The notes under the pieces are model-generated. The model searched no databases. It was given only the letters and a program-made list of their open reading frames with translations, and was not told the origin of the DNA. The position numbers were made by a program, and so were the translations under genes. Shown here one piece after another: positions 10,924-22,260 of a stretch of DNA of 64,000 nucleotides. Position 1 is the stretch's first letter, and the number at the start of each line of letters is the position of its first letter. Origin of the DNA: Phocoena phocoena (lineage: Eukaryota > Chordata > Mammalia > Artiodactyla > Phocoenidae); contig NC_089227.1 of the NCBI RefSeq assembly GCF_963924675.1, positions 47,176,080 to 47,240,079 of the forward strand. The letters run 5' to 3'.

Positions 10924-13384
10924 TCCATGGAAGAGGCCTGGCCTCCTCTCCTCGCTGGGGTGATAGTTATACCATCCTTACCCAAGGTTGAGCGTTCATG
11001 GTCCCCACATCACTCTCACCTTGCTCCTTGATACCATTCCTCTTCTAACTTCTCCTCACAGAGGCGAGAGGGGCTCCTCTTTGGCCTCACCGAGAGTGTA
11101 TCAATTCTGTTATGGATGTTGGTGTCAGTGTCCTGAAGCCAGGTATTTTCCCTCTCTATCAACTCTCGCAGGGGTAAGAAGCGTCTACATAACAGACTGC
11201 ACTTCAACCTTTACTTGTTAACGTGGATTCTAATTAGTTTACTATTAGGGCTCTCTCCTAGCAGTCAGGTATGCCCACCTGAAATCTTGGCACTTTTCCT
11301 GGATGACCAGGTATTTGATTTTCAGTGTTATATAGTCCTATAGCAACCTCTTAGCCTCTTGAGGTTTTCTCTTAATTTAGTTATATACGAGAGTGAAATT
11401 ATTATTTTGTTCCCTTGTCATAAACAGAGTTTAAAGGAAAGATGGTGCAACTTTAAGAAATTGAAAAGGAAACTAGAGAAATAGCTGCTTAGTAGCATTG
11501 TTTTCATGAACTAGGAAATATATTTATGAGTTTGTCTTTTTTTTTTTTTTTTTCTGGATGAAGAGTTACTGTAGTTTTTTGGTCTTTGAGACTCTTTGGA
11601 TGATGAAGGCTGGCTAAGCTTGACCCTGGGGTACAACCTTGGGTATGTGGTCTGCTTTCCAGTGTTGCTGGAAGCCTGCTGATGATCTGAGCCAAGGTCT
11701 TTAACTTCCCTGTCAAATCTGTGAGCTACATAACAGAATTGTAACGTACATATTCCTTTTTTCTTCAGTTTAGCCAGAGTTCAGAGGTACAATCACCATG
11801 CATTTCCTAAGCACCCTGAGGTGATACTACTGAGAAAGTACCAGTGCTTTCCACAGCCCATTCACAAGGCATTCCAATACCTTCTAAAAACCCTCATTAG
11901 TGTTAATTTCTGCCATTCCCAGAGTAGGCTTCTGGCCTTTAGAGAAGATTTACCGTTTCCCCACTTGAAGACTCCACTACTTTCTGTCACCTTGAATCTT
12001 TTTGCTGGGCTCTTGGCCAGCCTTCCCCTCTCATTTGGGATGACTGTCAAAGTTTTAGGTTACTGAATTCACGGCTGCTGATAGATACTACAATCTTCAG
12101 GATGCAAGTCTTTCCCATCCCAAATGGCAATAGAGAGAGTATCAGAGACTTGAGCCCAGCAGTGGAATGGAGCATCTACATATCTGTTTTTCAACTTTGA
12201 CCAATCATAAGACCAAAAAGTTCAGTTTCTTGAGCTGCTATCCATTGCTGTCTATTCATGCCCAATTGAGCACTCATAAGGACATTCACAGTGGTTTGAT
12301 ATACATCTATACTATAAAAGGTATCGCAATTCATATAAATCTTAAAAGTTGACTGCCGTATACTTCTTCACATCTAAGAATTTTAATTTATGAGGAGGTA
12401 GCAGATATAATTGTCAGGCTGGATCAACCTAGCTAATTCTTTGTTTTTTTCTATTTGAAGGTACTGCTGTTATAAGACCACTTCAAGACTTCTAAATTGG
12501 CATTGATATGAAATATTGTTAGGGTTGAGAAAATTCAATATGTAACACAAATGCTAAGAATGGCTGCTCTCAGACCTCTTCCCACCTCTCTTGCTGAAGG
12601 ATCCAGAGGCTCTCAATATTCTGAACTCAGAAATCTTCCCTGGCTCTGGGCTTATCCCCAGCTGAGAAACAGTGGGTTCCTCATATGTCACAAAGTTGCA
12701 GCAGCAACTTTATCAAGATCAGTTCCAACCCTGCTCCTCCAAAGTCCTTCTGAGGACATCAGAAGTTTCACATAGTTTCTATCCCCTCCTTCTGATGAAA
12801 GGTTGCTGGGCCTTGGAAATACCTGAGTCACTCTCAAGACTGGAAAATTCTACCAGACATGATATCTCTCTTCTCATTATTCTCTGAATTCATGAGTATC
12901 TGACAATAAATTTATATAAAACCAAAGATCCCAGCCAGCCAGTCTGTTAAATAAAGTACAGTTTATTGGTTAACCTTTTGTTCAGTTCACGATATCTACC
13001 AAATCCTAATTTCTCCAGAGTTCATGCAAACCGTGACGATTAACTCTAAAGATGTCAAGACGTGATTTTTCTATCTTTAATTAAGAATTTAAAGATACGA
13101 TATCTTAAATCATTTATCTCAGGATGATTTTTCTAAAACGAATTTCCTATTGTGTTGCCCTGTTTTAAATTCCTATACTGTACATTTTCTCTTAGAGTGC
13201 AGGTTTAACTTTAATAATTTCCTGTATTCTTTGGGCCCCAAGGAATTACCAAGGACAAAAACATCTAAACTAATGTCTGAAGGTCCTTTACAGATTCCCC
13301 GCCTCTACGTACCTTCTATTTGACTATAAGCACTAGTACACAGAACAGGTTCTGAGATTATGCTAACAACCAAAATAGGCTAAC

Positions 13385-13600
13385 ACTGAATGACATGTGT
13401 CTCAGCCTGGCTTTACTAGAAAGCAGAGCCTGAGAAAAAGGCTTATGTGCCAATAGCTTATTGGAGAGTATGCCCCAGGGGGCAAGAATGAGAGACAATG
13501 GTAATAAAGCAGGAAGAACCAGAAAAAGAGATGTATCATTGAGTTGGCTCTCCCCTATGTGTGACTGGTTGCTCAATCCCGTGGGATCACCTAAAATATT
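13385..13600 (+). repeat. old interspersed repeat, copy A
   Basis: 'gaaagcagagcctgagaaaa', 'gtgccaatagcttattggag' and 'gtgtgactggttgctcaat' match, with gaps, the block at 14700-14910. The family is not assigned. Confidence 0.5.
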
Positions 13601-13679
13601 AAATGTTAAATTTATTTTAATCTGATTCAATTTAAATGTTAAATTACTAGAGAATTTATCCTCTAGCCACAATGATACT

Positions 13680-14560
13680 AAATTAAAAATTAAAACAAAA
13701 ACTGGAAACAACTCAGATATCCTTCAATGGGTGAATGGTGAACAAACTATAGTACACCCATGCATTGAACTACTACTTAGCAATGAAAAGAAACAAACCA
13801 GGGACTTCCCTGGTGGTGCAGTGGTTAAAGAATCCGCCTGCCAATGCAGGGGACACAGGTTTGATCCCTGGTCCGGGAAGATCCCACATGCCGTGAAGCA
13901 ACTAAGTCTGTGCACCACAGCTACTGAGCCCACGCTCTAGAGTCTGCGAGCCACAATTACTGAGCCTGCGTGACACAACTACTGAAGCCCGCGTGCCTAG
14001 AGCCCATGCTCTGCAACAAGAAAAGCCACCGCAATGAGAAGCCCATGCACCGCAACGAAGAGTAGCACCTACTCACAGCAACTAGAGAAAGCCCGCATGC
14101 AGCAACGAAGGCCCCACGCAGCCAAAAATAAATTAATTAAATTTTAAAAAAGAAACAAACCATTGACACACAATGACTTGGATAAATCACTAGATAATTA
14201 TGCTAAGTGAAAAAACAATTCCAAATTTTATAGACTGTATGATTCCATTGATATAACATTCTTGAAATGACAAAATTGTAGAAATGGAGAACAGATTAGT
14301 GGCTGCCAGGAGATAAGGAGTCTGTGGGTGAGAGAGGGAAGTGGGTATGGCTGTAAGAGAGCAACATGAGGTATCCTTGTGGCAATGGAAATGTTCTGAG
14401 ATTTGACTGTGACAATGTCAATATTTTGGCTCTTTTATAAGATATTACTATTGAGGGATAAAGTGTACATTGGATTTCTCTGTGTTTCTTACAACTTCAT
14501 ATGAATCTACCTTGATCTCAAAATTAAAAACTCAATTTAAAGACATGACAAAAAAAAAGC
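13680..14560 (+). mobile_element. LINE-1 (L1M) 3' end, interrupted by a SINE
   Basis: The left part (13680-13800) encodes the decayed C-terminus of ORF2 ('ggaaacaactcagatatcc', 'caatgggtgaatgg'). The right part (14150-14560) is the 3' UTR ('gaaatggagaacagattagt', 'tggctgccaggag'). A CHR SINE splits it at 13801. It is 5'-truncated and non-coding. Confidence 0.75.
13801..14149 (+). mobile_element. CHR-type SINE, long form (CHR-2-like)
   Basis: A tRNA-derived SINE starting GGGACTTCCCTGGTGG. The internal RNA polymerase III boxes are recognisable: a box-A-like 'ggtgcagtggtt' and a box-B-like 'ggtttgatccc' (altered). The body carries repeated 'caactactgaagcccgcgtg' motifs and ends in an A-rich tail. 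The 13-bp target duplication AAGAAACAAACCA is perfect at 13788-13800 and 14150-14162. It was inserted into an older LINE-1. Confidence 0.95.
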
Positions 14561-14699
14561 CCTCTCCACAATTCATATGATTATCATTATTCCACTACCA
14601 TTCAAGTGCTAAAACCAAAGTATCATCCCCCAAATCTTACTTTCCACCTGTAACTAACTCCATTAAATCACAGATAAGAACCTTAGTAATTAAAATGCC
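14561..14699. other. unassigned spacer
   Basis: No recognisable feature. Confidence 0.4.
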
Positions 14700-14910
14700 A
14701 CTGGCTGCCAGAGGTTATCACCATGCCACATGGCGGCATACTGGTTCCCCAATATACAGAGTCTGAGACAAAGCTTAAATGCCAATACTTACTGGGGAGT
14801 GAGATCCAGGAAGCAAAGATAAGAGATAGCGAGAGCAAAGCAGGTAAAGATAGAGAGCTAACACAAAGATGGATTATCAAGTTGGCCACCACAATGTGTG
14901 ACTGGTTACA
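14700..14910 (+). repeat. old interspersed repeat, copy B
   Basis: 'cagagtctgagacaaagctt', 'atgccaatacttactgggga' and 'gtgtgactggttac' align with copy A at 13385-13600 in the same orientation. Confidence 0.5.
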
Positions 14911-15560
14911 TGGCAGTCAGAATTCTAAAGATGTTCCTCTAAACACCCACCCTCTGATTATTCAGCCAAACACTAATTAGGTACCACTGTGAAAGGACTT
15001 TGCAGATGTAATTAAGACCAATCAGTTGCTTTAAAATAGGGAGAGTATATTGGATTATCCAGGTGGGCCCAATCTAATCACACATGCCCATAGGAGCAGA
15101 GAACTTTCCCTGGCTGGAGATGGACAGGAAGAGGTTAAAGAGGAGGTGAAAGGTCAAATCAGGGAGATTCCAAGTGTGAGAAGGGTTCAACGTGCTGTTA
15201 CTGTTTCTGAGATGTAGGGACCCCTATGCAAAGACTGGAAAGAGGCCACAGGAGGTAAGAGAATCCTTCAGCTGACAGACAGCAAGGAAATGGGAACCTC
15301 AGTCCTGCAACCACCAGGAACTGGATTCTTCCAGCAACTTGGATGAGTGTACATTCAGATTCTCTCCAGAACATACAGAAAGGAGTCTAAACTAGCTGAT
15401 ACCTTGATTTTGGTCTTGTGGAGCCCAGAAAAGAAAAACCCACCAAGCCAAACTGGACTTGTGACCTAAAGAACTCTCAAGACAAAAAAGTTGTGTTGTT
15501 TTAAGTCATTCAGTTTGTGGCAATTTGTTTCAACAGCAATAGAAAATGAATATAGTTTGC
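14911..15560 (+). mobile_element. MaLR/ERVL-like LTR, diverged
   Basis: A familiar mammalian LTR order is visible: 'aattctaaagatgttcctct', 'ggactttgcagatgtaatta', 'ggattatccaggtgggccc', and a 3' end 'gttgttttaagtcattcag' with 'gtggcaatttgtttcaacag'. It looks like a full-length but old solo LTR. I could not find an intact target duplication. Confidence 0.6.
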
Positions 15561-16011
15561 CGCCTAAAACGCAACTCAGGACTATCTGCCTAGGGAAAGA
15601 AAGAAACACTTATCCACGGACTCCCATCTCATAACAGTGAAGGTCACTTATGAGTTATACATGCATGAAGGTCCGGCAGTTTCCCACCACCTTCCTGCAG
15701 CACAGCATCAATAAAAAGCCCTTGAACAGGAAACGGTTAAGTATGAGGGGCAGGCCTGAGGCAAGGTGCGGCCAGGCTGCACATGTAAGAAGTGGCCAGT
15801 ATCAAAGTTCTTCTCATGCTCACTCCATAAAAATGAAGACCAAAGGGGAGAAAGAGGAACTGCTTTCTTTTTCTGGGTGCCAGGTTTATAATATATCCAG
15901 CTGTGATTCTAATATACCCGAAAGCACTATATATGCTAGCAGCAGTCCCTCTTAGGTGGCATAAGGCAGGTTGGTGGGGTCAAGAAGGCAAAGGTTCAAG
16001 GTGCTTGAAGG
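15561..16011. other. unassigned; no gene seen
   Basis: A 101-codon frame (15650-15955) has no recognisable domain and no splice or promoter context. Confidence 0.4.
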
Positions 16012-16016
16012 GTCAT

Positions 16017-16379
16017 TGTTATGGACTGAATGTCTGTGTCACTCCACAATTCATATGTTGAAATCTTAACCCTCAACATGATGGTATTAGGAGGTGGGGC
16101 CTTTGGCAAGTGATTAGGTTATGAGGGTGGAGTCTTCATGAGTGGAAGTAGTGCCCTTCAAAAGAGACCTCAGGAAGCTCTGTCACTCCTTCCACCACGA
16201 GAGGACATGGCAAGAAGGAGGCTGTCTGTGAACAAGGAGGCCAGCTCTCACCAGACACCGAACTTGTCGGCACCGTGTTTTTGACTTTTTAGCCTCTAGA
16301 ACTGTGAGAAATAAATCTTTACTGTTTAAACCACCGGTCTATGATATTTTTGTTTTAGTAGCCTGAACGGACTATGATA
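16017..16379 (+). mobile_element. MLT1-type solo LTR (ERVL-MaLR)
   Basis: It begins TGTTATGGACTGAATG, contains 'caattcatatgttgaaatc', 'ggtattaggaggtggggcct' and 'ctagaactgtgagaaataaa', and ends near 'cctgaacggactatgata', the standard MLT1 layout. A 5-bp duplication GTCAT flanks it (16012-16016 and 16380-16384), the size expected for this retroviral class. No internal region is present, so it is a solo LTR. The AATAAA at 16311 is the LTR polyadenylation signal. Confidence 0.9.
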
Positions 16380-16384
16380 GTCAT

Positions 16385-16895
16385 CAAAATAGATACCAGA
16401 GTAATTAAGGTAGATAGTGGGACATGGATGAAGAGAAACCTGAGCCAGAGAGCGACACCGTGTGGGCCCTAGCATGGAGTAGAAGACAGGGATGTGGTGA
16501 AGGTGGTGTCCTTACTGAGGCCGGCTGCTGGTGCCTGGCGTGCATTGTACAGCAGCATCCATACCCTTTTTGAAGCACTGTGAGGTCAGGCAGACTTCCC
16601 TGGGCCCTCTGACGCATTTTGTTTCTTGTTCTTCTGCTTTGAATCCCAAAAGAAAGGTTCTTACTTGCGCCTCTTCTTTGACACAAATGTGCACATCTAT
16701 GTCCATACAATGGGCTAGGTCCTGAGACCTGGAAATCCCCAGCCTACAGGAACATCATCTTTGGAAGGTAGATTGTCCTCTCCTGTGTGGTGGTGGGAGA
16801 TACTTCATTGCTTCTCCTTTCCAGCCTTACCCTCATTTGTAGACTCAATGGGCTCCCACCCCCAAGTATTATGAACCTCCTTTTTCTTCTACTTA
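16385..16895. other. unassigned; no gene seen
   Basis: A 101-codon antisense frame at 16405-16710 is overlapped by frames in other phases and has no domain. Confidence 0.4.
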
Positions 16896-16899
16896 CTAT

Positions 16900-17095
16900 C
16901 CTAGGTCCATCATTTCCTGGCTGGGAAATCATGGGTCAATCATCTGATCTTTCCTTGCTTCTGTTTCTTCATTTATAAAGTGATGATAATAAAAACAATT
17001 TATAGGGCGGTGGTTTGGCTTAAATGGGTTAATATAAGTAACGTGTTGAGGACAGTGCCAGACCTAGAGTGTCTGCTATAATGACAACAGTAACA
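16900..17095 (+). repeat. MIR SINE
   Basis: 'atcatgggtcaatcatctga', 'cttctgtttcttcatttata', 'gatgataataaaaacaatt' and 'gtgccagacctagagtgtc' follow the MIR order in sense. Confidence 0.65.
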
Positions 17096-17124
17096 ACAAT
17101 ATGGCTATCATTAGATGGCAAAAG

Positions 17125-17490
17125 ATCAACGCAACCTAAACTACAGAGAATTTATTAAATAAATTATAATAGAGCCATAAAACGGAATATCGTGTCGTTT
17201 TTAAAAAATTAACAAGATTTATAAGATATATTAATCTGGAGAAGTTACAGAAAAGCTTGTATAATACTGTGTAAAACAGTATGGCAAAGTAATATATACT
17301 TACATTTGCTTGCATATGTGTAAAATTGCTTGGGGAAGATACACAAGAAGTTAATAGTAGTAGTTTTTCTGTTTGGGTCATAAAACCTTGGCAGATGGGT
17401 GACAGTGGTAGAAGAGAGATTTTTCAGTGTACATTTTTATACTTTTCAATTTAAGAACCATGTAAATGTATTATCTAGTCAAAAATACAG
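17125..17490 (+). mobile_element. old LINE-1 (L1M) 3' end
   Basis: 'attaaataaattataataga', 'gaatatcgtgtcgttttt', 'gatacacaagaagttaatag' and 'aagaaccatgtaaatgtatt' follow the L1M 3' end in sense. The antisense of this same region is the LINE-1 part of the tandem unit at 39.5-59 kb. Confidence 0.7.
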
Positions 17491-17884
17491 GCAATGCCTT
17501 AAGAATGAAAATATAAAAGAGAGAACCCAACTAATTCATTGGAGCTGGGGAACTCTAACCTATGTGTGAGAGTCATGATCCTGAAATCTAGGCTGCATAA
17601 AGGGCATGATCAGTCTTTTTTCTTCAAGAATTTCTGATCAGTTGCACTACTGAGAGATGAATTCTGAGAGCTCAAAAGACCTATCTGGTGGCAAGGGTGA
17701 CACCTGCAGGACAGACTGAGAATTTGTCGAATTATTTATCTTTGCTGAGCAGAACATTACACCTGGGGCATGGCTTAAGGCGGCTGATGATGGATTTCTC
17801 ATCGGAATTGCTAGACAAAGAAGTTTGCATAAGTACCAATGGAAATACTGCAAACAAAAGCATTTTTATATAGGGAATCTAGGA
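17491..17884. other. unassigned spacer
   Basis: No repeat or gene recognised. Confidence 0.4.
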
Positions 17885-18075
17885 AAGTCACTTCCCACTC
17901 ACTAGCTGTGTCTTTCAGCAAAGCCATTTAACAGCCTCAGAGATGTGGTTCCTTCAGGTGTAAAATATGGAGAATGAGGCCCATTTTTAAGAGTTGTATG
18001 GATTTGAAATAGGTATGTAAAGTTCATTGTTCAGCTCCTGGCACATTCTAAGTGTTCAGTAACTAGTATCTACTG
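17885..18075 (+). repeat. MIR SINE
   Basis: 'cactcactagctgtgtcttt', 'tttaacagcctcagagatg', 'cctggcacattctaagtgtt' follow MIR in sense. Confidence 0.7.
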
Positions 18076-18422
18076 GTATTGTTAATAGCCACTGTCCACT
18101 GGACTGATTCCTTCAGCCAAACACCCAGCTTGCTGCAAATCAGCCCCTTCACTACCTTCCAAATGAATCCAGTCACACTAAATACAACAAGAGTTTTGAG
18201 GTTATACTGCAGAGCCACAAACCAGATCACCTGGGCAGTGATAAGGATCCCATCCAGGGCCTTTCTCCCTGTAGCACTTGGCCTCTGGAACTCCTGTGTC
18301 CTTGCTCCAAGATTTCCCCTGACACAGCAACTCCCAGTCTTTGCCTCCTTCTCTCCCTTCTTACTTATGCAGATCAATGTATCTCTCCTACTTTACACTT
18401 CTGTCAAATAAAAAGCAAATTT

Positions 18423-18620
18423 GGGGCTTCCCTGGTGGCGCAGTGGTTGAGAGTCCGCCTGCCGATGCAGGGGACACGTGTTCGTGCCCCGGTCCGGGAA
18501 GATCCCACATGCCGCAGAGCGGCTGGGCCTGTGAGCCATGGCCGCTGAGCCTGCGTGTCCGGAGCCTGTGCTCCGCAACGGGAGAGGCCACAACAGTGAG
18601 AGGCCCAGCGTACAGCAAAA
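18423..18620 (+). mobile_element. CHR-type SINE, short form (CHR-1-like)
   Basis: Starts GGGGCTTCCCTGGTGGCGCA with the box A region 'tggcgcagtggttgag' and a box B region 'gtgttcgtgcccc'. It ends at the short-form end ('gagaggcccagcgtacagc') with a very short A-tail. I found no convincing target duplication. Frames of up to 134 codons across it are SINE artefacts. Confidence 0.9.
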
Positions 18621-19625
18621 AGACTACTGCAACAGTGAGAGGGAGACTTTGCAATAGGGAGAACAGAGCTCCTGACCCTAAGATCTATAAGCATCTCAGT
18701 GGTCAGGGAGAAAGATGTGTTTGTTTTATGGGGAGGCATAAATAAGGCCAGAAAGGACAGGAACTAAGGGAGTAGCTGAGCAGGTGGCATGATCAGACAG
18801 TTAAGCAGGTGATGTCGTTAAGGAGGAATTATTCCACATTCCAGTGCGTAACCCCTGGGGCCAAATTTCAGGGCTCTGGGGAAGGACAGAAGCCTAACTA
18901 AAGTTTGGTTGAGGTAAGTTAGTGGGCATTTTGTTCAAATTGTTCAGTGGGGACAAACAGTTCAGCAAATCTTTTATGACAAAGAATGGGAATTTCGAGG
19001 GTTTTTGTCTGGCTTTGTCCTAAGTAAACAAGGCGGTGGTAGGGGGTCATCTTATTTAAGTCATATGGGGAAGGGTGTTCTTTGCAGTAAGTCTTTTCCC
19101 AGAACACGAGAGGATGAGAGGATTTCTTAATTTGCAGTTTTCCGGGAGCACAGAGATCAGGTAAAGTGCAATGTTATCATTTCCAAACTAGCAAGTCACA
19201 TCTCACCTCCACTGCTGGCAATTTGGGGTCATTTACTCACCATTCTCTGTCTCTGTTTCTTCACCCATCTGTATTTTCTAGGAAAAAAGTAAATTATTAA
19301 ATATCTATATCTGTACCTCCCTTTCTCTCTCTGACAGCAAGAGAAACTTATCTATAAATCATAGAAAGTCGCATACATCATAGACATTACCCTGAATACT
19401 TCAGGATGCCTTTCCTAAGAAGAACATTCTTCCATATAACCACAATAACACTAGTCCACCTAAAAATTAACATCAATTTTATAATATCTTCTAGTATCCA
19501 GTCCACATTCTCATTTTCCTAATTGTCTTCCAAATACTTTTATTACTCCCCCACCCAGACCTCTTGAAACAATATCCAACCTAGGTTCACAGGTAACGTT
19601 GGATTTAATGTCATTTTAGTTTCCT
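18621..19625. other. unassigned; no gene seen
   Basis: Only short frames. A T/C-rich stretch lies around 19240-19340. Confidence 0.4.
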
Positions 19626-19629
19626 TGAA

Positions 19630-19805
19630 CTTTGCTACTCAAAGCGTGATCCATGAGTCAGTATTATCAACATCACCTGGAACGGAGTTTGAAATGCAAA
19701 CTATCAGGCCCTGCCCAGACCTAATCAGAAGCAGCTTTTGAACCAGATCCCCAGGTGATTCAAATGTGCCTTAAGAATTGAGAAGCATTGCTCTCGAACA
19801 GTGTT
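19630..19805 (+). mobile_element. MER5A-like non-autonomous hAT (Charlie) element
   Basis: The centre reads 'aaagcgtgatccatgagtca', 'atcacctggaacggag', 'gcccagacctaatcagaa', 'ccccaggtgattcaaatgt' and 'gagaagcattgctctcg', the MER5A layout. It is an old DNA transposon relic without coding capacity. Confidence 0.75.
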
Positions 19806-20039
19806 TCCACTTTGCCCCCATGATACTGAATTTTTGAAAAGTCTAGATCAGTTGTTTGTTTTTTTCACTACCACTTTTATAGTCACTTATCTGAATATAA
19901 ATTCACTTACATCCATTCTAGAAGGTTTGGAAAATGGTGGTTTTGTTTTGTTTTCTACTTCGTACTTTTCTGTGTCTGAGTGTGCTTTAGTATCTTAAAA
20001 GCATCTTTTTCCTTTTTTCTCCTTTCTTTGGATCATGTA

Positions 20040-20190
20040 AGCAATAAATGAATGAATTTTATGGTAAAACTTTACATGATTTAGACATCTACAAAGAAAA
20101 GTCTACATCCTCCTTTATATTTCCTATCAGTTTTATTCCCCTCCTCAGATGCAGCTACTATCAACTGATTTATATTTATCTGTATCATTC
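20040..20190 (-). mobile_element. L1M 3' end fragment, left part
   Basis: Antisense old LINE-1 ('catgtaagcaataaatgaat', 'ttcccctcctcagatgcag'). It resumes at 20705, so a later repeat interrupts it. Confidence 0.45.
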
Positions 20191-20705
20191 AGGGTTCAGT
20201 CATGGGAGCAGAACCATGATACACATTTTGGAAAGAAGACATTTATTGCAGGAATTAGACCTTACAAAAATGCTGGAAGTGAGGAAGTGAAAGTCTGGAA
20301 GGGGAGTCAGAGATCAGGTGCCTGGAGCAGGGATGGGGAAGCCAAGCCCTGGAGCTTGTAAGGAAAGCTGTGAAGCCAGCCAGACATGTCCAACCTGCAG
20401 TGTGGGCTCAGGAGGGGACTATGGCAGGCTATTCCCTCTGTGTAACTCCTTCCCTGTGGACCCATAGCCAAGCATCTTCTGAACAGCTCAGAGTTGCTAT
20501 TAGACATCAGGGCCAGAGATCAGAAATACCAGATGGACAAGGAGCTTTGACCCACAGTTCATCAACACATCTGACCACAGTGACCTTCTCAGAGTAATGG
20601 CTGCTGTTTTGCTTTTGCCTCCCAAATCTTATATAAGCTCCCTTATGGACAACTATAACCTGGGTTGGAAAAGAAGGCATAATCCAGCCCAGCATTCTAC
20701 CCACC
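20190..20705 (-). repeat. old interspersed repeat, family not assigned, nested in L1M
   Basis: 'cagggttcagtcatgggagc', 'gaagacatttattgcaggaa' and later 'ggtgcctggagcaggg' are typical of a common mammalian repeat whose antisense carries 'ggatttattgcaggg'. It is an insertion relative to the flanking LINE-1. Strand is uncertain. Confidence 0.4.
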
Positions 20706-20850
20706 CCCTTTAAATAAGTATATATGCATACTCATTCTTTGTAGAAATGGAATCACATGGTACATACTGTTTGCCACTTTCACTTCAGTCTTTCGAGGTC
20801 TGTCAATACATATTGCACAGTACACCAAACCACTTCTTTTTAGTTTTTGC
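20705..20850 (-). mobile_element. L1M 3' end fragment, right part
   Basis: 'tagaaatggaatcacatggt', 'ttgccactttcacttcagtc' and 'ctgtcaatacatattgcac' continue the antisense L1M end of 20040-20190. Confidence 0.5.
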
Positions 20851-21689
20851 AACCCCTTGAGGCAGCTTTTTTTAAAACCACTGGTGGCATCCCTTAGTGG
20901 TTCATGGAATTAACTAGTGTGTCAAAGCACCATTAAAAAGTATGGGATAGAACAGAAAATATAAAAGTGCATCTCCCTCTGTAAAGATAACTACTGCTTT
21001 GTGAAACATTTGTTTCAGTTAAATACGTGTGTGTGCTGGGGGCACAGCCTGAAATATATAGCCTTCTGTGGGTAACAGTGGTTAAAAAAAACATTGCCTT
21101 GGGATTTTGCTTTTCTTTCTTTTTTTCCTCTTCCACCACCTCTCCATTTTTTTTGTTTGATTATTTATTTTGACTGATAACCTTAGTTTGGAAAAAATAG
21201 GGTGATATCTGGGGCTAAGGGTTTTTGAAATAGAGGGAGTGAGACAAATTCACCTTAAAAAAAAAACCATGCTGTGGTTATAAATAGCATCTGATCTATT
21301 CCCAGTACAAAGCTGCTAGCGAGCATTAGAAGAAGATTCCTCTTCAGTAACATGAATGAGAAAAGATGGATATGGTCAGAAAATCAAATGATGTTGCCTC
21401 AAAAGTGTAAAAAACCTTCAGTTTGTGAACTTCCGCAACCAACAGTAAAACATATGCTCATTTGTTTGGTAACAGAGACCTCTAGAGAGCTCATATTAGA
21501 ACTGCAGCAAACCCTTTTTAAAAAATTATTTATTTTTTATTTTAAGGCTGACTTTGGTTGATATCATAGATTTTTGGAGCACAGAAAGAATTTAGAGATC
21601 ATTTAATTCCATATACTTGGATGCTCCTAAGACTTATTACTTACGTTTTATATGCCAAGCACTTTTATAAATGATATCTAATTCGGTTT
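20851..21689. other. unassigned; includes a TATA-like box at 21279
   Basis: TATAAATA at 21279-21286 is followed about 66 bases later by an ATG that opens a 69-codon frame (21352-21561). The frame ends in AT-rich sequence, has no domain that I recognise and no polyadenylation context, so I do not call it a gene. Confidence 0.35.
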
Positions 21690-21960
21690 TCACAATTCTG
21701 TGAGGTAAATATTACCACTTTCAATTTGGTTTTTTAAATTTATCTTTAAGTTTATTTTTAATTTAATTTTTATTTTATTCTTATTGAGGTATGATTGACA
21801 AATAAAACTTGTGTATATTTAGATTGTACATTGTGATTTTTTTTTTTACAGTGTATTGAAGTATAGTTGCCAAAGTTGTGGCACTTTCATTTCATAAATG
21901 AAGAAACAAAAGACTCAGAAAGTAAAGTGACATGTCTAAAAGCAGAAAGCTAGAAAGTGG
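21690..21960 (-). repeat. MIR SINE split by an AT-rich LINE-1 tail fragment
   Basis: MIR parts 'cacaattctgtgaggtaaat' (left) and 'aaatgaagaaacaaaagact', 'gaaagtggcagggcc' (right) are separated by about 140 bases at 21735-21875. That insert holds 'ttattgaggtatgattgaca' and 'gtattgaagtatagttgcc', LINE-1 3' UTR motifs. Confidence 0.6.
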
Positions 21961-22064
21961 CAGGGCCAAATCTAAAATTCAGGATTCTGGATTTTCAGGT
22001 CAGCAGTTTTTCTAATATACTACAATATCAAAATAGTATATACTTTTTAAGTGAAGAGGACTTA

Positions 22065-22202
22065 GCATTTAGTTCATTTTCTTCATTTCTAAATGGAATA
22101 AAAGAGACACAAAAAGAAGAGCAAATTGTCTGGGGTTACATAGCTAGTAAAGAGCAGAGCCAAGGTTAGTATAAGTGAAACAGCTGGAGATTGAAGACCA
22201 GG
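22065..22202 (-). repeat. MIR SINE fragment
   Basis: 'tctggggttacatagctagt', 'aaagagcagagccaagg' and 'gaagaccaggagacaggtgt' follow antisense MIR. The end overlaps the left arm of the large inverted repeat. Confidence 0.5.
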
Positions 22203-22253
22203 AGACAGGTGTGCTAACCTGGTTTTCAATCTCCAGCTGTTTCACTTATACTA
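22167..22253. repeat. 36-bp near-perfect inverted repeat (hairpin), 15-base loop
   Basis: Left arm 22167-22202 and right arm 22218-22253 are reverse complements. The outer 29 bp are exact (22167-22195 against 22225-22253). The next position is a G/T mismatch, and the inner 6 bp pair again (ACCAGG with CCTGGT). The loop is 22203-22217. The left arm has a normal MIR context while the right arm does not, so the right arm appears to be the newer, copied strand. No open frame or terminator explains it. Confidence 0.95.
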
Positions 22254-22260
22254 CATGGAC

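Larger units (their letters stand above)
9721..13380. other. unassigned; no gene seen apart from the small features listed
   Basis: Open frames are at most 81 codons and several overlap on both strands. Poly-T at 11538-11554. I recognise no repeat except the tail-only insertion at 10578-10604. Confidence 0.4.

Noticed and set aside
13801..14149. Possible tRNA gene (box A and box B motifs)
   Set aside because: The tRNA-like head belongs to a SINE. No cloverleaf with matching acceptor stem, and the same head recurs in all CHR copies.
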